From contig NZ_BIMF01000006.1 in assembly GCF_004000945.1 (NCBI RefSeq), positions 62,001 to 126,000 of the forward strand: a stretch of DNA of 64,000 nt. Direction: 5' to 3'. A program made the translations under genes and the position numbers. The notes below the pieces were generated by a model, which saw only the letters and a list, made by a program, of their open reading frames with translations, made no database searches and was not told where the DNA came from. Within the stretch, counting starts at the first letter, position 1. Each line of letters begins with the position of its first letter. Of the stretch, positions 36,459-46,695 are shown piece after piece. This DNA comes from Paenibacillus lautus NBRC 15380 (GTDB lineage: Bacteria; Bacillota; Bacilli; Paenibacillales; Paenibacillaceae).

Positions 36459-36487
36459 AATTTATCACTCAAGTGATGAACTGTCAA
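36459..36487 (-). promoter_or_regulatory. marR promoter with operator in the spacer
   Basis: TTGACA (36482-36487), a 17-nt spacer and TAAATT (36459-36464) on the minus strand. The spacer carries the perfect dyad ATCACT-TG-AGTGAT (36464-36477), well placed for repression. Confidence 0.75.
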
Positions 36488-36722
36488 ATCAACGTCCTCT
36501 GGAATATTTGATATACTAACCTAAAGCTATATCCTTTTATTATATATACCATTTTTAATCACTTCAATGTATTGGTGCCGGGAGTGTCTAATCTTGAAAT
36601 ATAACTGTGGAAACGATACTATGAACATAGAATCTTTGAACTAACTGCACCACGAGCAGTGTATTCCTCTTGTATATTCAAACATAACAACTGTAACTTT
36701 TTATTAAAAGTATCATTAGACT

Positions 36723-36751
36723 TTGACATAAACGCCACAAAATGATATATC
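36723..36751 (+). promoter_or_regulatory. Promoter of the gntR-GH92 operon
   Basis: TTGACA (36723-36728), a 17-nt spacer and TATATC (36746-36751). The AT-rich 350 nt between marR and this gene hold the two promoters and no gene; a cre-like TGGAAACGATACTA lies near 36607. Confidence 0.7.
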
Positions 36752-36773
36752 AAATTTAGGGAGAAGATCCACT

Positions 36774-37868
36774 ATGGAACAAATTCCACTATATCAACAT
36801 ATCGTAAATGCTCTAACGGCCAAGATTGAATCCGGGGAACTCCAAGCCGGAGATCAGCTTCCGACCGAAGCTGAGATTTCGAAAGAATACAACGTCAGCC
36901 GGATTACCTCGAAGAGGGCGCTGACCGAGCTGGAGAATGCCAAGCTGATCTACCGGATCCAAGGCAAGGGAAGCTTCGTGAGCACAGACAAGGCACCTCA
37001 CAGGCCCCGGGGCAAGACCAGTAAGGAGATCCTGCTGATTCTGCCGTTCGCCCATAACCCGGGACTTGGAGATTATGAAAAAGGCATCAACGAATTTCTC
37101 GCAACGACCGACTATACCTTGAACATTCAGTCCAATACGATTGTCGGACAGCGGAAGCTGCTGGAGTCCGCGCTTCACAGCGCCAATTCGGGGCTGATTC
37201 TCTACCCGATCAGCAGCATCTCGGATCTTGGCATTCTGTATCAGTATCACCTGGCAAAGTACCCGCTGGTGACGATGGATAAATGCATTGAAGGCATTCC
37301 ATTCCGGTCGGTTGTCTCCGACAACTTCGGCGGCGGATACCAGGCCTCCAAACATCTGATCGAGAATAATCATAAGAAAATCGCCTTTATCTCCTCCTTA
37401 AAGGTAGAGAACTCTTCCTCGATCCGAGAGCGGTATTTCGGTTATGTGAAGGCTCTTTATGATTACAGCCTGATCGATTACAGCGTCAATGACTTGACCG
37501 ACCGGTACTTAACCCATGACAACGACAACGGCAGAGAATACTATATTCAGTTTATTCAATCCGTTGTGAAACAGGGAATAACGGGTATTGTTGCCGAGAA
37601 TGACCTGATTGCGATCGAGATCATTCAGATTGCCAAAGAGCTGGGCCTGTCGGTACCGGATGATTTCTCTATAGTAGGCTTTGACAACATTCATCTCGCG
37701 GGCTTCGTTGAACCCAAGCTGACCACCATATCCCAGGACTTCGAACAGATGGGATATCAGGCTGCGCGAAGCCTCATCACCCTGATCGAGAATCCCCTGG
37801 ATCACCCTCATGAGAATACCGTGGTTCCCGTTCGTCTCATTGAACGTCAGACCGTGAAGAAGCTGTAA
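36774..37868 (+). CDS. GntR-type regulator with LacI-like sensor domain
   Basis: A 364-residue repressor of the AraR architecture: winged helix (about 1-70; EYNVSRITSKRALTELENAKLIYRIQGKGSFV) and a periplasmic-binding-like sugar domain (about 85-360; NDLIAIEIIQIAKELGLSVPDDFSIVGFDNI). It lies 33 nt before the alpha-mannosidase gene, which is its natural target; the effector is probably mannose or a manno-oligosaccharide (inference). Confidence 0.9.
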   Translation: MEQIPLYQHIVNALTAKIESGELQAGDQLPTEAEISKEYNVSRITSKRALTELENAKLIYRIQGKGSFVSTDKAPHRPRGKTSKEILLILPFAHNPGLGDYEKGINEFLATTDYTLNIQSNTIVGQRKLLESALHSANSGLILYPISSISDLGILYQYHLAKYPLVTMDKCIEGIPFRSVVSDNFGGGYQASKHLIENNHKKIAFISSLKVENSSSIRERYFGYVKALYDYSLIDYSVNDLTDRYLTHDNDNGREYYIQFIQSVVKQGITGIVAENDLIAIEIIQIAKELGLSVPDDFSIVGFDNIHLAGFVEPKLTTISQDFEQMGYQAARSLITLIENPLDHPHENTVVPVRLIERQTVKKL

Positions 37869-37901
37869 CACCTATTTTTATAAACCAAAGGAGACTCTAA
37901 C

Positions 37902-40094
37902 ATGCTGAATTATATCGATACAAGGCAAGGTACCAACAACCAATACACCTATTCCAACGGGAATGCGCTCCCTTATACGGGTGTACCTTTCGGTATGAAC
38001 CACTTTGTTGTCCAGACCAAAAACGAGGGAAGCTGGTTCTTCAACCCCAATGACCGCGTCTTCCAAGGCATTCGCCTGACGCACCAGCCAAGTCCATGGA
38101 TGGGCGACTTCGCCCACTTCCTGATGACTCCGATTGCGGACGACAAAATCAGAGGGTCTGTCTTCACCTGTCAAAGCTCCTACCGGCCCGAGGAAGCGAT
38201 ATTCAAGCCCCACTATCTCAAAGTGAAGCAGCAGCGTTATAACATCACCACAGAGCTGGTTCCCAGCACCTATGGTGCGGCAATGCGCATCAAATACAAT
38301 TCCGGGCAGCAGGCAGGCTTCGTGCTGAACATTCATAACAAAAGCGAGTTCCGCTTGGATGCAGCCAAGCGCAGACTAACCGGCTATGTCAGCAACTTCG
38401 CAGATTGTCACGATAAAGGATTCCGTATGTACGTGGCCATGAGCTTCAGCAAGGACATGGATCTCTCCACGACAGGTTATTATGACGCCGAAGGCCAGTT
38501 CTTCCCTGAGGTTGCTTTTGGCAATGTGGACCAGCATGTCGTCATTCGCTTCAATGACTGCGAAAGGGGCACGCTGGATGTTAAGCTGGCGACCTCCTTC
38601 ATCAGCCTGGAGCAAGCGGAGCTTAACCTTGCACGCGAACTGAACACATCCCTGGATGAGCAGAAGGAATTGGCGGCACAAGCCTGGAATCATTACCTGA
38701 ACAAAATCCGGGTCACTCACTCGAATGAAGAATATATGCGCACCTTCTATACTTGCCTTTACCGCATGTTCCTGTTCCCGCAGAAGTTCTATGAGCTTGA
38801 TGCCAACATGGAGCCGGTTCATTACGATACAACCGCCCGATCCGTCAAAAAAGGCGTTCTCTATACCAATAACGGCTTCTGGGATACTTACAAAACCGTA
38901 TATCCGCTCTATTCCATCATCGCGCCGAAGGAATATGAGGAAATGCTGGAAGGTTTCCTGAATTCCTACCGCGAGACCGGCTTCCTGCCGAAATGGCTGT
39001 CCCCGGATGAGCGCGGACTGATGCCGGGCACGCTTATTGACGCCGTCATTGCGGATGCAGCGGCTAAGGGATTGGCCCAGCATCTGCTGCCGGAACTACT
39101 GGAGGCCATGCTGACCGCAGCCACTACGCAGAGCGGGCAGAATTGTTATGGACGTCAAGGAACGCTGGACTACATCAAGTACGGTTACGTTCCGAGCAGC
39201 TATCACGAGAGCGTGAACCACACGCTGGATTACGCATACAGCGACTACTGCATCAGCCGCGTGGCCGACGTATTGGGCCGGTCGGATGTAGCCGAACAGT
39301 ACAGACAAAGCGCGCTCAACTACAAGAATATCTTCGATGCGGAAACCGGGTTCATGCGAGCAAAAGATCAGAACGGCCAGTTCCGTCCGGATTTCAACGA
39401 TACAAGCTGGGGTCTCGATTATGCCGAAGGAAGCGCCTGGCAGACCAGCTTTGCGGTATTCCAGGATTTCCAGGGCTTGATCGAAGCGTACGGTTCGAAG
39501 GAACGCTTTTTCGACAAAATCACCGAATTGTGCAATAAAGCACCTGACTTCGACGTGCGGGGCTATGGCTTTGAAATTCATGAGATGAGTGAGATGGCTG
39601 CCATTGATTATGGCCAGCTGGCGATTTCCAACCAGCCGAGCTTCCATATTCCTTATCTGTTCAACTATGTAGGGCAGCCCGCATCGTCCCAGGTTGTCCT
39701 CAAACAGCTGATGTCGAACCTGTTCAACAGCGGCTTTGACGGCTTCCCGGGCGACGAGGATAACGGCAGCATGTCCGGATGGTATGTGTTCAGTTCCATG
39801 GGCTTCTATCCGGTATGTCCGGGCAGCAATGAATATGTTCTCGGCATCCCGCTATTCGACAGCGTGAGCATTGAGCTGCCAAGCGGCAAACAGATGTTGA
39901 TTCATACCGACAACAACAATCCACAGTCCAATTTCGTGGCGAACGTTCAATTGGAAGGACAGGATTACACCAAACTGTACATTACGCATGAGGATATTCT
40001 GGCAGGCAAGTCCCTTGAATTCCGTCTTGGACTGGCTCCAAGCTACCGTCATTACAGTGCGGAGGAACTGCCGTTCTCGATATCGAAAAAGTAA
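37902..40094 (+). CDS. GH92 alpha-mannosidase
   Basis: Calcium-dependent exo-acting alpha-mannosidase, typically alpha-1,2. The 730 residues match the family length. It opens with YIDTRQGTNNQYTYSNGNALPYTGVPFGM and has the C-terminal signature GDEDNGSMSGWYVFSSMGFYPVCPG (about 612-636). No signal peptide is present, although most bacterial GH92 enzymes are exported, so it probably acts on imported manno-oligosaccharides. AAAGGAG precedes ATG 37902. Confidence 0.93.
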   Translation: MLNYIDTRQGTNNQYTYSNGNALPYTGVPFGMNHFVVQTKNEGSWFFNPNDRVFQGIRLTHQPSPWMGDFAHFLMTPIADDKIRGSVFTCQSSYRPEEAIFKPHYLKVKQQRYNITTELVPSTYGAAMRIKYNSGQQAGFVLNIHNKSEFRLDAAKRRLTGYVSNFADCHDKGFRMYVAMSFSKDMDLSTTGYYDAEGQFFPEVAFGNVDQHVVIRFNDCERGTLDVKLATSFISLEQAELNLARELNTSLDEQKELAAQAWNHYLNKIRVTHSNEEYMRTFYTCLYRMFLFPQKFYELDANMEPVHYDTTARSVKKGVLYTNNGFWDTYKTVYPLYSIIAPKEYEEMLEGFLNSYRETGFLPKWLSPDERGLMPGTLIDAVIADAAAKGLAQHLLPELLEAMLTAATTQSGQNCYGRQGTLDYIKYGYVPSSYHESVNHTLDYAYSDYCISRVADVLGRSDVAEQYRQSALNYKNIFDAETGFMRAKDQNGQFRPDFNDTSWGLDYAEGSAWQTSFAVFQDFQGLIEAYGSKERFFDKITELCNKAPDFDVRGYGFEIHEMSEMAAIDYGQLAISNQPSFHIPYLFNYVGQPASSQVVLKQLMSNLFNSGFDGFPGDEDNGSMSGWYVFSSMGFYPVCPGSNEYVLGIPLFDSVSIELPSGKQMLIHTDNNNPQSNFVANVQLEGQDYTKLYITHEDILAGKSLEFRLGLAPSYRHYSAEELPFSISKK

Positions 40095-40126
40095 GAACTA
40101 CAGCTTAACTTGCATAATAAGAATAA

Positions 40127-40168
40127 GGGGCATCCCATCAGGTCAGCGGCCTGGGGATGCTCTTTTTT
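40127..40168 (+). terminator. Terminator after GH92
   Basis: GGGCATCCC pairs with GGGATGCTC, followed by TTTTTT. Confidence 0.85.
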
Positions 40169-40332
40169 GTGCATCCAGCTGTTTAGTCATTCTTTCATAA
40201 TTGGGGGAGTCGGTCCCGTGGGTCCCCTTCTCTAATATTGAAAAAACAGGAATTTTCAAGATCACCTCGGGTAACAATACACATGATTCACATTATGATC
40301 CTATTGCTAAGAAATTGCGGGGTGATTTTCCG

Positions 40333-41997
40333 TTGTGGTCCGTCATTGTATCTCATATTCCGAAGTGGACGCTATGGGTTCAAGCCTTTCTACTCGTGCT
40401 GGTACCCATCCTCTTTCTGGTGTTAACCACTTGGCTTCGGAAATCTATTAATTCGAGTTACTCCCTCAAGCCGAGCGAGCCTTCTCCCCCCAAGAGGGAG
40501 GATAGTGTCTCGCCGCAAGTTCTTATTACAGGGCTTTACGAGACGGATTTAACGTCCGTCCGTAAAGCCATCGGTAACAATGCAGACGTGGAAATCAGGG
40601 AATTTACGATCCGGGGCACGGGAACGCGTGCAGCCATCGTTTTTGTTGACGGATTGATGGACAACGATCTTATGGACACCCATCTCATAAGACCCCTCAT
40701 GTTGGGGGGAATTCCGGAAGCGGAGCAGGATAACTTCAATTCAAGTGACTCCATTAAAGCCTATATCAGCAGCCAGATGCTTCCTGTAAGTGAGATAAAG
40801 CATATCAGTGGACTATTGGAACTTGTACAAGCTGTTCTTGCGGGCACAACCGGTTTGTTGGTAGATGGAATGCAAGGAGCCTTTCTGGTTGGTTCAGCCA
40901 AGGGGAAGAGTCGAAGCCTGGAGGAGCCTCTATCCGAAGCCCTTCTTCGAGGTCCCCGTATCGGGTTTACCGAAAGACTGTCAGACAATACAGGCATGCT
41001 TAGGCTTCACGGAAAGAACGAAAGTCTTCAGCTCACCCGTTTCGAGGTAGGAAACCGGGTAAAAAAGGATCTGGTCATCGCCTATATGAAAGATATCGCC
41101 GACCCGAAGCTGATCGATGAGGTCGTTACGCGAATTCAGAAGATCGAAATTGATGATCCTCTGGAATCGGGTTATATCGAACAATTGGTTGAAGAAAATA
41201 CAATGAGTCCCTTTCAGCAAGTGCAGAACACGGAAAGACCTGACAGGGTAATCGGGGCTTTACTGGAAGGGCGGGTAGCTATCCTCCTCGACGGAACGCC
41301 GTTTGCCTTAATTGTGCCGGTCACGTTCAGTATGCTGCTGCAATCACCGGAGGACTATTACGAGAGATGGATCTCAGGGTCCTTTGTCCGCTTGCTGCGC
41401 TTTATATCGGCCCTGTTGGCGCTTCTTGCTCCGGCACTGTACATTTCGTTTATTTCGTTTCATCCCGGTCTAATTCCGACCAAGCTAGCGTTAACAATTA
41501 TTGAAACTAGGCAAGGTGTGCCTTTTCCTTCACTTATTGAAGCGCTCATCATGGAGATTGCCATTGAAATATTACGGGAGGCCGGTATCAGATTGCCCAA
41601 ACCAATCGGACCTGCCATGGGTATCGTAGGTGGTCTGATTATTGGCGATGCTGCTGTAAATGCCGGAATTGTCAGTCCGTTTCTCGTGATTGTCGTGGCC
41701 GTAACCGCGATCTCCTCCTTCACCATCCCGGTCTACAGTGCCGGCATTACACTGCGCGTTCTTCGATTTACCGCGATGTTCTTTGCGGCAGTGCTTGGAC
41801 TGTTTGGAGTCGTTATGTTCTTCCTTCTTCTCTGCAGTCACTTGGTCAGATTGAAGAGCTTTGGCGTGCCTTACGCAAGCCCCATGGTGCCTTACGGCAT
41901 CAGTGACTTGAAGGACTTCTTCATTAGGTTCCCGCTGAAAGTGATGAAGAAACGACCTCAAATGTTAAAACCGAACGACCCTGACCGTAGAAATTAA
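40333..41997 (+). CDS. Spore germinant receptor subunit A (GerA/GerKA family)
   Basis: Inner-membrane subunit of a nutrient germinant receptor. It has the GerA N-terminal domain (about 60-330), [28 protein letters not shown] and five membrane helices at the C-terminus. TTG 40333 is chosen (GGGGTGA 8 nt upstream), giving 554 residues; the frame is open back to TTG 40201. An extra hydrophobic segment ([24 protein letters not shown] in pieces, about 13-36) precedes the N-terminal domain and is unusual for this subunit. First gene of a gerA-gerB-gerC operon. Confidence 0.88.
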   Translation: MWSVIVSHIPKWTLWVQAFLLVLVPILFLVLTTWLRKSINSSYSLKPSEPSPPKREDSVSPQVLITGLYETDLTSVRKAIGNNADVEIREFTIRGTGTRAAIVFVDGLMDNDLMDTHLIRPLMLGGIPEAEQDNFNSSDSIKAYISSQMLPVSEIKHISGLLELVQAVLAGTTGLLVDGMQGAFLVGSAKGKSRSLEEPLSEALLRGPRIGFTERLSDNTGMLRLHGKNESLQLTRFEVGNRVKKDLVIAYMKDIADPKLIDEVVTRIQKIEIDDPLESGYIEQLVEENTMSPFQQVQNTERPDRVIGALLEGRVAILLDGTPFALIVPVTFSMLLQSPEDYYERWISGSFVRLLRFISALLALLAPALYISFISFHPGLIPTKLALTIIETRQGVPFPSLIEALIMEIAIEILREAGIRLPKPIGPAMGIVGGLIIGDAAVNAGIVSPFLVIVVAVTAISSFTIPVYSAGITLRVLRFTAMFFAAVLGLFGVVMFFLLLCSHLVRLKSFGVPYASPMVPYGISDLKDFFIRFPLKVMKKRPQMLKPNDPDRRN

Positions 41998-42027
41998 TCA
42001 TCCTAAGCACGAAATGAGGCTAAGACC

Positions 42028-43137
42028 ATGAGCAGCACAACTAACAGCACCCACGATCAGATCACCACATCTCAAGCTGCCGTCATGATCATTAACTACA
42101 TGCTGGGTGCCGGTATTCTGACGCTACCAAGAACGACGGTCGAGGCTGCCAAAACGCCGGATGTGTGGATCTCGATCCTCATCTCCGGTTTGATCGTCCT
42201 ATTGGCAGGATTGATCGTTGTGGCGTTATGCAAAAGATTTCAAGGAAAAACGTGGTTTCAGTTTGTGCCTGAGATCACCGGGAAATGGCTGGCTTTTGTT
42301 TTAGGTCTGCTGTTTATTGGATATTTCATTACCATTGCCGCTTTTGAGATCCGGGTTATGGCAGAGGTAACGGGATTATATCTGCTGGAAGGCACGCCCG
42401 TTTGGGTTATCGTGATGACCTTTATGTGGATCGGTCTGTATTTGACCACCGGGGGGATCAACAGCATCGCCAGAATCTGCGAGATCATTCTGCCGATTAC
42501 GCTGGTCTTTTTCCTCATAGCGATCCTATTGAGCAGCAATATTTTTGATATCAAAAATTTAAGGCCGGTACTCGGCTCAGGGTTTATGCCCGTGATTCGG
42601 GGATTAAAGCCATCTTTGCTATCTTTTACGGGTTACGAGATCATGTTCGTTGCCATGGCGTTTATGAAGTCTCCCAAAAAAGGAACCAAAGCCATGGTCG
42701 TTGGCATTACGGTTCCCCTGGTCATCTATTTAATCACCGTCATTATGGTTATTGGCGGGCTGTCCATAAACGGAGTTGAGACAAGAACATGGCCGACACT
42801 GGACTTAATGCGGAGTTTTGAAATACAGGGACTAATATTCGAACGTTTTGAGTCCCTACTGCTTGTCATCTGGATCATGCAAATATTCTCGACCTTTGCG
42901 GTAACGCATTACGCAGCCTCACTAGGATGGTCCCAGCTGCTGAAGACGAAAATACGGCCCTTTCTCTTTATTCTGCTTCCTGTCATCTTCCTCATCGCGA
43001 TGATTCCGAAGGATGTTTCGGAAACATTCAAGCTGGGAGATACCGTAGGCAACATGTCGATCTATTTATTCGGCGGACTGCCGCTCATTCTATTACTGAT
43101 CAGCATCGCCCGCAAGAAAGGTGTGAAGCCGAAATGA
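42028..43137 (+). CDS. Germinant receptor subunit B (spore germination permease)
   Basis: A 369-residue membrane protein of the GerAB/APC-like family with ten helices; it binds the germinant in the spore inner membrane. It starts with QITTSQAAVMIINYMLGAGILTLPR, typical of the family. It lies 30 nt after gerA and overlaps gerC by 4 nt. Confidence 0.93.
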   Translation: MSSTTNSTHDQITTSQAAVMIINYMLGAGILTLPRTTVEAAKTPDVWISILISGLIVLLAGLIVVALCKRFQGKTWFQFVPEITGKWLAFVLGLLFIGYFITIAAFEIRVMAEVTGLYLLEGTPVWVIVMTFMWIGLYLTTGGINSIARICEIILPITLVFFLIAILLSSNIFDIKNLRPVLGSGFMPVIRGLKPSLLSFTGYEIMFVAMAFMKSPKKGTKAMVVGITVPLVIYLITVIMVIGGLSINGVETRTWPTLDLMRSFEIQGLIFERFESLLLVIWIMQIFSTFAVTHYAASLGWSQLLKTKIRPFLFILLPVIFLIAMIPKDVSETFKLGDTVGNMSIYLFGGLPLILLLISIARKKGVKPK

Positions 43138-44339
43138 ACAGATATGCACGATATATGACGGTAGTAACAGCCAGCGTCCTGCTGCTGCTGACAACTGGCT
43201 GCTGGAGCAGCAACGAAATCGAGGATGTCAGCGTCTATGTAGGCTTGGGACTCGATGCAGCGAATGAATCCAAATTCGAACGGGATATCAACAAACAAGG
43301 AGCATCCTACCCCAAAAGGAAAGTGCTGACGGCAACGGTTCAGATTGTACCCCCGATTACGGGTAAGAACGAGAAGCAAGGCGGCTCCGGCTCGTCCTCG
43401 CCAAGCAAGGCCTATCTGAATGAACAATTAACGGGAGATTCCCTCATTCAGATCTTCCGCCAATTTTCACTGCGAAGAGACCGTCCGCTTATCGGCCATC
43501 ATCTCAAGGTCATCGTGGTTTCGAGCGAATTAGCCAGAAAGTACAGCCTGGAACAAGTATTTGACTTTATTCTCCGCGATAATGATATCCGCCCTAGCTG
43601 CCTAGTAGTGGTAAGCCACCGAAGCGCGTTTGAAGCTTTAAGCTCCACTGAACCCGGGGAAATCCCTGCCTTCTATTTAACGGGACTCGTGGATAACCGG
43701 TATCGCTCCAACAAAATCCTCCCCCCCGTGTCACTGATCAAACTCGACAGCAACATGCAGTCAGGGGCGAGCTTTCTATTACAGAATGTCGTGACGGCCC
43801 AAAACGAGCATAAATTTTCGGGAGCGGCCATTTTTAAAGGGAAGACCAAAAAATGGATCGGGGAACTAAGCCAATATGATCTTGAAGGCTTATCCTGGAT
43901 AAAGGAGGACGTGATGGGTGGGGCGCTGAAGACGTACGCGCATAAGACCGGGCATACCGTAACCTATGAGCCCAAGAATTCCCATAGCACCATCATTCCT
44001 AAGGTTCAGGGAGATGAAATTTCATTTCATATCAAGATCCATTCAGAAGGCAGATTAATCGAGGATTGGAGCTTTCCGGAAATCCCCTCATCCGGGCAAT
44101 ACATCAAAGAGATGGAGCAGCAGTTTGAAGATGAGGCCCGTAAACAGATCGAACAGGTCCTGAACAAAATGCAGCATGTCTATCATGTCGACGTTGGGGG
44201 CTTTGGCGACCAACTCCGCATCAAACATCCAAAATTGTGGAAGAAGGTAAAGGAGAATTGGGATGAAACCTTTAGTCATGTCCCCATTACGTATGAAGTC
44301 AACATGAACATCACCGACTTCGGTTCCTCAACAGATTAA
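43134..44339 (+). CDS. Germinant receptor subunit C (lipoprotein)
   Basis: A 401-residue lipoprotein of the GerAC family. Signal peptide with lipobox LTTGC, then WSSNEIEDVSVYVGLGLD as in all GerC proteins. ATG 43134 overlaps the gerB stop (ATGA). Residues about 80-90 are a Gly/Ser-rich insertion. Confidence 0.93.
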   Translation: MNRYARYMTVVTASVLLLLTTGCWSSNEIEDVSVYVGLGLDAANESKFERDINKQGASYPKRKVLTATVQIVPPITGKNEKQGGSGSSSPSKAYLNEQLTGDSLIQIFRQFSLRRDRPLIGHHLKVIVVSSELARKYSLEQVFDFILRDNDIRPSCLVVVSHRSAFEALSSTEPGEIPAFYLTGLVDNRYRSNKILPPVSLIKLDSNMQSGASFLLQNVVTAQNEHKFSGAAIFKGKTKKWIGELSQYDLEGLSWIKEDVMGGALKTYAHKTGHTVTYEPKNSHSTIIPKVQGDEISFHIKIHSEGRLIEDWSFPEIPSSGQYIKEMEQQFEDEARKQIEQVLNKMQHVYHVDVGGFGDQLRIKHPKLWKKVKENWDETFSHVPITYEVNMNITDFGSSTD

Positions 44340-44341
44340 AC

Positions 44342-44367
44342 GAGCGCTGACGACATGGTCAGCGCTC
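44342..44367. terminator. Terminator after the ger operon
   Basis: GAGCGCTGAC and GTCAGCGCTC form a perfect 10-bp stem. TTAAATTT follows on the plus side. Confidence 0.8.
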
Positions 44368-44382
44368 TTAAATTTGCTTAGT

Positions 44383-45798
44383 TTACACCAGAAACATCGC
44401 CATCACGGTAGTAACGGCAAGGCCCAACAGCACCGGCTTCAGATTCCGCCTTGCCAGCTCGAACGGGCTGACTCCGCAGATGGCTGCAGCCGGGATCAAT
44501 GCCCATGGGATGAGCGTGCCGCCGCCTACCCAGATGGCGGCAACCTGGCCAAGCGCCGTCAGGGTAGCCGCCCCTGAGCCGATGGCCGTTGCAAACAACT
44601 GCGCGATCGAGCCGGCAAGCGATATACCCGAGAAGCCCGAACCGTCAAGACCCGTTATAGCGCCGGTGATCGTCAATGTCACCGCACCCACCGCGCCGTT
44701 AAGCGGCACCGCATTCGCAAGGGCAACCCCCAGGTCGTTCACGATCCCATGGGATGCTCCCGGAAGCACGTTGCCGAACAAATCGGTGAACGCTGCATCC
44801 CCCAGATAGAAGAAAGCCGCAATGGGAATGACGGGACCGAATACCTTAAAACCAAACATAAGGCCCTCGATCAAGTACGAGGTGACCTTCTCCAATCCGC
44901 GGTTTCGATGAGCGACCAGTGTAATGACGCTGAGGATCAGGACGGCTGTTCCGCCTACCAGGGCCGTGGCGTCTCCGCCTTGCAGCTTTAGGATGAACAT
45001 AGCCGCCACGTCTGCCGCGAACAGAAGCAGGATCGCGACGGCCAGCCATTTTTTCATGCCGGGAGAAATGGCAGCCGCGGTATCATCTTCATCGGTTCGC
45101 GTGGTCAGCGCATCTCCCGTGCTTTTGATAGTAACCAATCCATCCCTCCAGCTGCCGTTTTGCTGATCTCTTTTCATCATCCAAAATGCCGCCACGGTTG
45201 TCACCAGTCCCATCACGATCACGAGCGGCACACTCGCGGCCATGACGCTGGATACAGGCAATCCGGCTGCATCGGCAGTCAATTTAGGCGCACCCTGGAT
45301 AATATAATCGCCCGATAACGCGATTCCGTGCCCGAACAGATTCATCGCCACCGCCGCTCCCAGGGCAGGCAACCCTACCCGGATGGCAACAGGGAGCAGG
45401 ACCGCCCCGATCAACGCCACCGCCGGTGACGGCCAGAAGAAAAAGGATGTGACCATCATGATGATGCCGATGCCCCAGTATGCCATGGCGGGAGTACGGA
45501 GAAAACGAGTTAACGGGGCTACCATCGTCTCGTTGATCCCCGTCTTGATCAAGACCCGGCTCATCGCCACGATAATGGAAATGATCATGATCGTGCCCAT
45601 CAGCTCTTTGGTCGCGTAGATGAATGAATGAAAGACACCGGAGACCGAGCCGCTCAGCGTTTCCGTTGCCAGAAGGCCAAGCGCGAATATTCCGGTAATG
45701 CAAACCAGCGTCGTATCGCGCCGCCGGATCAACAGCGTCATGATCAAGACGATAAACGCAAGGTACACCCAGTGAATCGCGGTTAAATGAATACCCAT
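44383..45798 (-). CDS. Polytopic membrane transporter, substrate unknown
   Basis: A 471-residue protein with about twelve membrane helices in an inverted-repeat pattern resembling ion-transporter-superfamily carriers (GntP/DcuC-like). It has MTSFFFWPSPAVALIGAVLLPVAI and FGHGIALSGDYIIQGAPKLTADAAG. A charged loop (about 210-240) splits the halves. Single gene, no linked enzyme, so no substrate is proposed. Confidence 0.7.
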   Translation of the reverse strand: MGIHLTAIHWVYLAFIVLIMTLLIRRRDTTLVCITGIFALGLLATETLSGSVSGVFHSFIYATKELMGTIMIISIIVAMSRVLIKTGINETMVAPLTRFLRTPAMAYWGIGIIMMVTSFFFWPSPAVALIGAVLLPVAIRVGLPALGAAVAMNLFGHGIALSGDYIIQGAPKLTADAAGLPVSSVMAASVPLVIVMGLVTTVAAFWMMKRDQQNGSWRDGLVTIKSTGDALTTRTDEDDTAAAISPGMKKWLAVAILLLFAADVAAMFILKLQGGDATALVGGTAVLILSVITLVAHRNRGLEKVTSYLIEGLMFGFKVFGPVIPIAAFFYLGDAAFTDLFGNVLPGASHGIVNDLGVALANAVPLNGAVGAVTLTITGAITGLDGSGFSGISLAGSIAQLFATAIGSGAATLTALGQVAAIWVGGGTLIPWALIPAAAICGVSPFELARRNLKPVLLGLAVTTVMAMFLV

Positions 45799-45993
45799 AT
45801 GAAGCCACGCCCTTTCCCAGGCAGCAGGTTTGATGTGACTACATCTTATGCATGGGCCTGGGCAAAGGTTAATTCAGATCGAACAAGTGGTTGCCTCCCG
45901 TTCGTAATCTGGGACCATTGGATTTCCAACGCCATCTCTGATTCGGTATAGTAAGTACATGATGTAGTTTAGGAGTTAAAAGGAGCTGGAACC

Positions 45994-46695
45994 GTGTACA
46001 CCATCCTGATTGTGGAAGACGATGAACGAATCGCGGATAAATTAAGATCTGCTATTTCCAAATATGATTTCAACGTACGGATCACCGAAGACTTCAGCCG
46101 TGTAATGGACATTTTTACGGATACAAAGCCGGACCTGGTTCTGCTGGACGTCAATCTGCCGAAATTCGACGGGTTCTATTGGTGTAGGCAAATCCGTACC
46201 CAATCGCACTGCCCGATCATCTTTATCTCGGCGCGCGACAGCGGCATGGATCAGATCATGGCGCTGGAAAACGGGGCGGATGATTATATAACGAAGCCGT
46301 TTGACATGGAGCTTGTTCTGGCCAAAATTCGCAGCCACCTGCGCCGTGCGGTCGGTGCCTATGCCTCCGGTCAGGAGGATGAGCAAACCGTCGAAAGCGC
46401 CGGTCTCATCATCTATCCGGAGCGATTCGTCGTGACCTATGGAGACGAGTCAGCCGAGCTTACCCAGAAGGAAACAGCCCTGCTGACGATGCTGATGGAA
46501 AAAGACGGCCGTGTGGTCAGCCGCGAGCGGCTGCTGGACCTGATGTGGGAAGATCAGCACTTCATTGATGACAATACGTTAAATGTTTATATTACAAGGG
46601 TTCGCCGCAAGCTTCGTGAGCTGGGCGCCGGAGATCTTATCGAAACCGTCCGGGGAGCAGGCTACCGGTTCATGACAGGCAGGGAGCCCCTATGA
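45994..46695 (+). CDS. bceR: BceR-type response regulator (OmpR family)
   Basis: A 233-residue regulator with receiver domain (D9, D10, phospho-acceptor D52, K at 102 region in YITKPFD) and C-terminal winged helix (VSRERLLDLMWEDQHFIDDNTLNVYITRVRRKL). GTG 45994 follows AAAAGGAG. It overlaps the kinase gene by 4 nt. A TATAGT -10 is seen at 45947-45952 without a clear -35. The pair should activate the ABC transporter genes downstream. Confidence 0.92.
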   Translation: MYTILIVEDDERIADKLRSAISKYDFNVRITEDFSRVMDIFTDTKPDLVLLDVNLPKFDGFYWCRQIRTQSHCPIIFISARDSGMDQIMALENGADDYITKPFDMELVLAKIRSHLRRAVGAYASGQEDEQTVESAGLIIYPERFVVTYGDESAELTQKETALLTMLMEKDGRVVSRERLLDLMWEDQHFIDDNTLNVYITRVRRKLRELGAGDLIETVRGAGYRFMTGREPL

